A stretch of DNA of 7,968 bases from contig CAMWLX010000144.1 in the NCBI GenBank assembly GCA_947175225.1, positions 1-7,968 of the forward strand, given 5' to 3'. Below, piece after piece: positions 4,815 to 7,968 of the stretch; positions within the stretch are counted from its first letter, which is position 1; each line of letters starts with the position of its first letter. The notes beneath the pieces are model-generated. The model saw only the letters and a list, made by a program, of their open reading frames with translations. It did not search any database and was not told where the DNA came from. The position numbers and the translations under genes were made by a program. This stretch comes from an uncultured Porphyromonadaceae bacterium (GTDB lineage Bacteria > Bacteroidota > Bacteroidia > Bacteroidales > Muribaculaceae).

Positions 4815-5174
4815 ATGAATGAAAATGTTTATATGTATGCTGATGCCGAAATATGCCACAGGATTGGCAAAAAAATAAGGCAACTGCGGTTACGTCAGAA
4901 TATTACCCAAATGGCGCTGGCTGAGCAATCGCAGATTTCAGTGTCCACAGTCAAGAAGATTGAGAATGGAGAGATCGGCTCTTTCGATTCCCTGATGCGT
5001 GTACTTCGTATTTTGGGAGGGCTTGATGTGTTTGCTCCTCTCTTGAAGGAAGAGGAAATGAGTCCTAATGAATATCTAGAGTTCGTTGAGGCAGCCAAAA
5101 AGAAACATCGCAAAAGAGCAAAATCAAATAAAACAGAGTCAACATACTATAATCTGGAGGAATCAGAATGGTAG
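4815..5174 (+). CDS. hipB: HipB-like antitoxin, XRE-family DNA-binding protein
   Basis: This 119-residue protein carries one HTH_3 domain at about residues 13-70. Its helix-turn-helix reads ITQMALAEQSQISVSTVKKIENG, and the DSLMRVLRILGGLDVF segment closes the five-helix bundle, as in HipB. The C-terminal 45 residues are charged and very basic (AAKKKHRKRAKSNK), then end in acidic residues and EESEW. In E. coli HipB the C-terminal tail is flexible and involved in Lon degradation and toxin contact; the same role here is inference. The gene directly precedes hipA and overlaps it by 7 bp, the standard antitoxin-first layout. It is expected to neutralise HipA and repress its own promoter through the inverted repeat at 4770-4802. 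Confidence 0.9.
   Translation: MNENVYMYADAEICHRIGKKIRQLRLRQNITQMALAEQSQISVSTVKKIENGEIGSFDSLMRVLRILGGLDVFAPLLKEEEMSPNEYLEFVEAAKKKHRKRAKSNKTESTYYNLEESEW
5156..5161 (+). promoter_or_regulatory. Shine-Dalgarno sequence for hipA inside the hipB end
   Basis: GGAGGA lies 6 nt before the hipA ATG at 5168. A strong Shine-Dalgarno is unusual in this window, where most genes lack one. It suggests hipA is translated by reinitiation or independent entry on the hipB message, and it fixes the hipA start. Confidence 0.7.
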
Positions 5175-6448
5175 ATATAGCAAGAGTCAACCTTTATGGT
5201 CAGCAGATAGGTTCAGTCCGTTGGGACGATAACCGTAAGGTTGCATTATTTGAATACGCTGACAATTTCTTTGGGCAAGGACTGGAACCTTCCCCTATTC
5301 TTATGCCTGTGCGTTATGGACGAGTGTATTCATTTGGAGATATCGGCCGGGATACTTTCAAGGGACTGCCCGGTTTGCTTGCCGATTCATTACCCGACAC
5401 GTACGGTCGAGCCCTATTTGATCGTTGGCTTTCTCTTACGGGGCGCCATACAGGCAATGCAGTGGAGACATTGTGTTTTCTCGGCAAACGATGTATGGGA
5501 GCATTGGAGTTTGAGCCTGCGATGGATGCTCCCTACGGCAATGATATCAAGTTTGAACTTGACTCGCTGGTGGAGGTTGCGAGCGAAGCATTGGCAGAGA
5601 AGGAAGAGTTTGGAGCAAATCTTTCAGCAGATAAAAAAGCCGCGATAGCAGAGATAGTGCGTCTCGGGACTTCAGCAGGAGGTCAGCGAGCCAAAGCTAT
5701 TATTGCTTATAATAAAGATACTGGTGAAGTAAGGTCGGGACAGATAAATGCTCCGGATGGATTCGATTATTATCTGATCAAGTTGGATGGTGTTACTGCT
5801 GAAGCTGGATTCCGTGAGACTCAGAATTTCGGAAGACTTGAATATTCGTTTTCTCGTCTTGTAAAAGAGTGCGGAATAGAAATGTCAGATTGTAGTTTGA
5901 TTGAAGAAAATGGACGTGCGCACTTTCTGACGAAAAGATTTGACCGTATTAATGGTGAAAAAGTACACATGCAGACCCTATGCGGAATAGCACATTATGA
6001 TTATCGCTTGCCACGCTCATATTCTTACGAACAAGCCTTTAATATTATGCGAGCTTTACGCTTACCATATTCTCAGGCTCAGGAGATGTTTCGGAGAATG
6101 GTTTTTAACGTGGTTGTAAGAAATCAAGATGATCATACCAAAAATATATCATTCCTCATGGATAAGTCAGGTAAATGGAGACTTTCACCTGCATATGACA
6201 TGGGATTCAACTATAACCCTAAAGGTGATTGGACTTCAAAACATCAGATGTCGATAAATGGTAAGTTTGACGATATAACCAGACAGGACTTACTCGAATT
6301 TGCTCGACGAAATAATATTAAAGATCCAGCTGAAGTTTTAGACAATATTTCAGAAGTAGCTTCGAGGTGGCCAATTATGGCAAAGGAATGTGATGTGCCA
6401 CAGCCAATGATTGATGTCATTATGCCGGAAATGAAATTAATTTTATGA
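5168..6448 (+). CDS. hipA: HipA-family serine/threonine kinase toxin
   Basis: At 426 residues this is a full-length HipA. The N-terminal subdomain (about 1-110) contains FGDIGRDTFKGLPGLLADSLPD. The kinase core has the glycine-rich loop TSAGGQRAKA (168-177), in which S169 is in the region of the autophosphorylated Ser150 of E. coli HipA. It also has the ATP-anchoring lysine in YLIKLDG (K205), the catalytic loop RNQDDHTKN with D321 and N326, and the metal-binding LSPAYDM (D344). All key residues are present, so the toxin should be active. Known HipA proteins phosphorylate aminoacyl-tRNA synthetases (GltX in E. coli) and halt translation; the target here is unknown. Translation is tied to hipB by a 7-bp overlap and GGAGGA. 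It ends convergently with cobC, 39 bp apart, with no clear terminator between them. Confidence 0.93.
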   Translation: MVDIARVNLYGQQIGSVRWDDNRKVALFEYADNFFGQGLEPSPILMPVRYGRVYSFGDIGRDTFKGLPGLLADSLPDTYGRALFDRWLSLTGRHTGNAVETLCFLGKRCMGALEFEPAMDAPYGNDIKFELDSLVEVASEALAEKEEFGANLSADKKAAIAEIVRLGTSAGGQRAKAIIAYNKDTGEVRSGQINAPDGFDYYLIKLDGVTAEAGFRETQNFGRLEYSFSRLVKECGIEMSDCSLIEENGRAHFLTKRFDRINGEKVHMQTLCGIAHYDYRLPRSYSYEQAFNIMRALRLPYSQAQEMFRRMVFNVVVRNQDDHTKNISFLMDKSGKWRLSPAYDMGFNYNPKGDWTSKHQMSINGKFDDITRQDLLEFARRNNIKDPAEVLDNISEVASRWPIMAKECDVPQPMIDVIMPEMKLIL

Positions 6449-6487
6449 TGCAAAATTATTTGACAATACTCCGGTCTTGACTTAAAT

Positions 6488-7018
6488 TTAAAGTTTGATT
6501 TCAATTATTGAGCCGTAAGGGGGGAGAGCATTATACATTTCAGAGTAGGATTTTCTCGCTAATGCTACGAGGGCGTTTATCAGGATCCCTCCATGGGTGA
6601 AGAGTCCGATGGTCTTGTCGGACTGCAATTCTTTTATTTCGTCGATGAAATCCATAAATCGTCGCCGTTGATCCAAGACAGATTCTCCTCCAGTAGCAGC
6701 GACATTGATATAGTCGTCAAACCACTCCTGAAGTCTCGGATCCGAGATCTCATCATAACGCTTCATTTCCCACTCCCCGAAATTCATTTCCATCAGCCTT
6801 GAGTCGATGATTGGATTTTCATAGCCACAGAAACGCGCAAGTTTCACGCATCTTGAAAGGGGACTGCTGTAAACTTTATCGAAATTGAATTTTTGGAGAT
6901 TCTCTTTCACAGCAGCTGCTTCTTCCGGAAAACTCTCCGCAAGCGCGACATCCGTCTGCCCGTAGCATACTCCACGAGGCACCGCTACTGAAGTGTGACG
7001 TATCAATACAATGTGCAT
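6488..7018 (-). CDS. cobC: Alpha-ribazole phosphatase (histidine phosphatase family)
   Basis: This 176-residue enzyme belongs to the phosphoglycerate-mutase-like histidine phosphatases. The N-terminus MHIVLIRHTS gives the RHT form of the RHG motif, with H8 as phosphate acceptor. VCYGQTDVALAES (18-30) is the CobC-type signature. YSSPLSRC (50-57) supplies the second arginine (R56), E77 in LMEMNFGEWE is the probable acid, and THGG (141-144) brings the second histidine (H142). CobC removes phosphate from alpha-ribazole-5'-phosphate in cobalamin lower-ligand assembly, in the cytoplasm. The CYGQTD signature favours this over a general phosphatase, although assignments within this family are error-prone. 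No other cobalamin gene lies in the window, and no B12 riboswitch is seen upstream. The ATG at 7018 is the natural start because it places the RHT motif at residue 7. Confidence 0.85.
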   Translation of the reverse strand: MHIVLIRHTSVAVPRGVCYGQTDVALAESFPEEAAAVKENLQKFNFDKVYSSPLSRCVKLARFCGYENPIIDSRLMEMNFGEWEMKRYDEISDPRLQEWFDDYINVAATGGESVLDQRRRFMDFIDEIKELQSDKTIGLFTHGGILINALVALARKSYSEMYNALPPYGSIIEIKL

Positions 7019-7111
7019 ATTCCTAAGATTTTAATTTAAGTTTCGCAAGCTCAATTTTTAAGTTCCAATTATTTAGCCCAGGAACTGCGCCTCAGCGTGA
7101 GAATTGCAGCG

Positions 7112-7119
7112 CAAATTTA
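7112..7119 (-). promoter_or_regulatory. Putative -7 box of cobC
   Basis: The minus strand reads TAAATTTG, matching TAnnTTTG, 93 bp upstream of the cobC ATG. No TTTG is seen 19-21 bp further upstream. The predicted leader contains a short CTCA-N3-TGAG hairpin (7091-7101) but no recognisable cobalamin-riboswitch B12 box. Confidence 0.4.
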
Positions 7120-7289
7120 CAAAAAAATTCCCGTCCCACTCCCTGACTCTCTAATAAAAATCCCTTGCCCATCAAAAAATCCTCTGAATATCACTCATCT
7201 TACATCTCCAAGAATCCTCAGGCCAGAAGCGGCAGAAGCGGCGGCTTTTAATGAGAATTCACAAAAAAGGTCTTAAAAATTGAAAATTA
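7120..7289. other. Divergent intergenic spacer between cobC and yceD
   Basis: The whole gene-free stretch 7019-7348 holds the cobC leader and -7 box on the left and the yceD promoter on the right. Between them I see only AT-rich sequence and a small GC-rich patch near 7224-7245 with the imperfect repeat GAAGCGGC. No ORF, RNA gene or strong hairpin was found. Confidence 0.5.
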
Positions 7290-7321
7290 TTTGTGTAATC
7301 GGTGGAAATTGATTAATTTTG
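7290..7321 (+). promoter_or_regulatory. Canonical promoter of yceD-rpmF
   Basis: TTTG (7290-7293), a spacer of exactly 20 bp, and TAATTTTG (7314-7321) give the full Bacteroidetes -33/-7 promoter. Transcription is expected near 7327, leaving a leader of about 20 nt before the ATG at 7349. It is the strongest promoter match in the window, fitting a ribosomal operon. Confidence 0.8.
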
Positions 7322-7348
7322 CAGCGCAAAAGAAACGCATTATAAGAG

Positions 7349-7828
7349 ATGTGTGATTTAAAGCAATTCATATTAGCCCTTCCTACTCTTGGCGAAGGCC
7401 ATCATGAGTATGAGATGAAGGTGGATGGAGACTTCTTTGCGCAGCGCGAAAACGACGATGTGAAAGAGGCCGATGTCTCTGCATATGTAGATGTAGATGT
7501 GCGTCGCGGAGTATATCAAATAGGCATCACCTGCCAGGGATGGATTGAAGTCCCCTGTGACAGATGCCTTGATCCAATGCGCCTTGATGTGGATGAAGAC
7601 TACGATGTCACAGTCCGTTACGGTGAAGACTACGATGAGACCGACGACACCATCACCATCCCGGAGAGCGAAGTGAATTTCGATCTTTCACCTCTTATAG
7701 CCGACACTATTTTGCTCAGCATCCCATTGAGGCATGTTCACCCGGAAGGGGAGTGCAACCCTGAGATGAAAGAAATAATGAAACAACATTCTTCTGATGG
7801 CCATGAGCTGGAGGAAGAAGACATATAA
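7349..7828 (+). CDS. yceD: YceD/DUF177 family protein (large-subunit rRNA biogenesis)
   Basis: This 159-residue protein shows the DUF177 signature: CQGWIEVPCDRCLDPM (62-77) with C62, C70 and C73, followed by the acidic stretch VDEDYDVTVRYGEDYDE and the C-terminal block NFDLSPLIADTILLSIPLRHVHPEGEC (110-136). Genes of this family almost always sit directly before rpmF, as here, and in E. coli YceD is needed for normal 23S rRNA accumulation. The protein is strongly acidic, with a C-terminal run of glutamate and aspartate. It lies 88 bp before rpmF on the same strand behind one promoter, so the two form an operon, which in many bacteria continues into plsX or fabH beyond the window. The precise biochemical role is not settled. 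Confidence 0.92.
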   Translation: MCDLKQFILALPTLGEGHHEYEMKVDGDFFAQRENDDVKEADVSAYVDVDVRRGVYQIGITCQGWIEVPCDRCLDPMRLDVDEDYDVTVRYGEDYDETDDTITIPESEVNFDLSPLIADTILLSIPLRHVHPEGECNPEMKEIMKQHSSDGHELEEEDI

Positions 7829-7864
7829 AAAGAAAATAAACAATAACCAACGGCGGTCATGATT

Positions 7865-7887
7865 CTTTTCTCCAACAGGAAGGGAAG
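7865..7887 (+). other. Possible RNA hairpin in the yceD-rpmF spacer
   Basis: CTTTTCTCC (7865-7873), loop AACA, and GGAAGGGAAG (7878-7887) can pair as a nine-pair stem with one bulged A (7880) and two G-U pairs. It ends 29 nt before the rpmF ATG. It could influence rpmF translation or mRNA processing; no known L32 leader element was recognised. Confidence 0.25.
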
Positions 7888-7916
7888 AGTGGCTGTCTAA
7901 TAAATTTTGAATTAAA

Positions 7917-7968
7917 ATGGCACATCCTAAACGTAGACAATCGCACACCCGCACCGCGAAGCGCCGTA
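7917..7968 (+). CDS. rpmF: 50S ribosomal protein L32, partial (5' end only)
   Basis: The frame opens at ATG 7917 with MAHPKRRQSHTRTAKRR and runs off the window end. The MAHPKRRxSxTRxxKRR start is diagnostic for bacterial L32, which usually begins (M)A(V/H)PKRK.S..R...RR and is about 60 residues long. Only 17 codons are visible, so the zinc-ribbon cysteines, if any, cannot be judged. It is the second gene of the yceD-rpmF operon and has no own promoter that I can see in the 88-bp gap. Confidence 0.93.
   Translation, partial: MAHPKRRQSHTRTAKRR

Noticed and set aside
4312..6479. Near-direct repeat ATACTCCGGTTTTG (4312-4325) and ATACTCCGGTCTTG (6466-6479) flanking hipBA, suggestive of attachment sites
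   Set aside because: Thirteen of fourteen matches are expected a few times by chance in 8 kb. The left copy lies within recognisable coding sequence of the pseudogene, and no integrase is present.
7019..7120. Possible cobalamin riboswitch upstream of cobC
   Set aside because: The leader is under 100 nt and I could not find a B12 box or the expected multi-helix core.

Overview
The window looks like chromosomal DNA from a Bacteroidales bacterium, possibly Muribaculaceae or a relative; the family-level placement is a guess. The evidence is repeated Bacteroidetes-type promoters (TAnnTTTG -7 boxes, two of them with a TTG or TTTG -33 box 20 bp upstream), few Shine-Dalgarno sequences, AT-rich spacers, and gene families typical of the group: AraC regulators with a DUF6597-like N-terminus, AAA_14/DUF4143 and AAA-ATPase-like/PDDEXK_9 proteins, and a yceD-rpmF pair.

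Left part (1-1975): a two-gene operon joined by an ATGA overlap. It encodes an ABC/OLD-type AAA ATPase (105-1262) and a 178-aa protein with a TOPRIM-like acidic signature (1259-1795). This resembles split ATPase + TOPRIM anti-phage modules such as PARIS, and it is the best candidate for a poorly described system here. After it come a 39-codon fossil of a medium-chain dehydrogenase on the minus strand (1819-1938) and a hairpin terminator (1946-1973).

Middle (1976-3613): an AraC-family regulator (2124-2906) with a canonical promoter and a 5' leader of about 100 nt, then a CatA-like O-acetyltransferase (3002-3613). Both promoters carry a GCAAA-N5/7-TTTGC inverted repeat just upstream of the -7 box, so the regulator may control itself and the acetyltransferase.

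Decay zone (3606-4814): a minus-strand chimeric pseudogene. It joins N-terminal and internal scraps of an AAA_14/DUF4143 ATPase to the PD-(D/E)XK C-terminus of a different ATPase family. It carries an in-frame stop, a deletion with a frameshift, and a family-switch junction. Upstream lie its surviving -7 box, a near-perfect 58-nt palindrome with an alternating purine-pyrimidine core, a 23-bp tandem repeat (4.6 copies) and a GC-rich hairpin.

Right part (4770-7968): an intact hipBA toxin-antitoxin operon with a likely autoregulatory operator around its -7 box. Convergent to it is cobC (alpha-ribazole phosphatase, cobalamin nucleotide-loop assembly). Then comes the housekeeping pair yceD-rpmF behind a textbook promoter; rpmF runs off the window end. 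Overall, core genes sit on the right, and an accessory zone of defence, toxin-antitoxin and decaying ATPase genes occupies the left and centre. No tRNA, rRNA, CRISPR array, transposase or convincing attachment site was seen.
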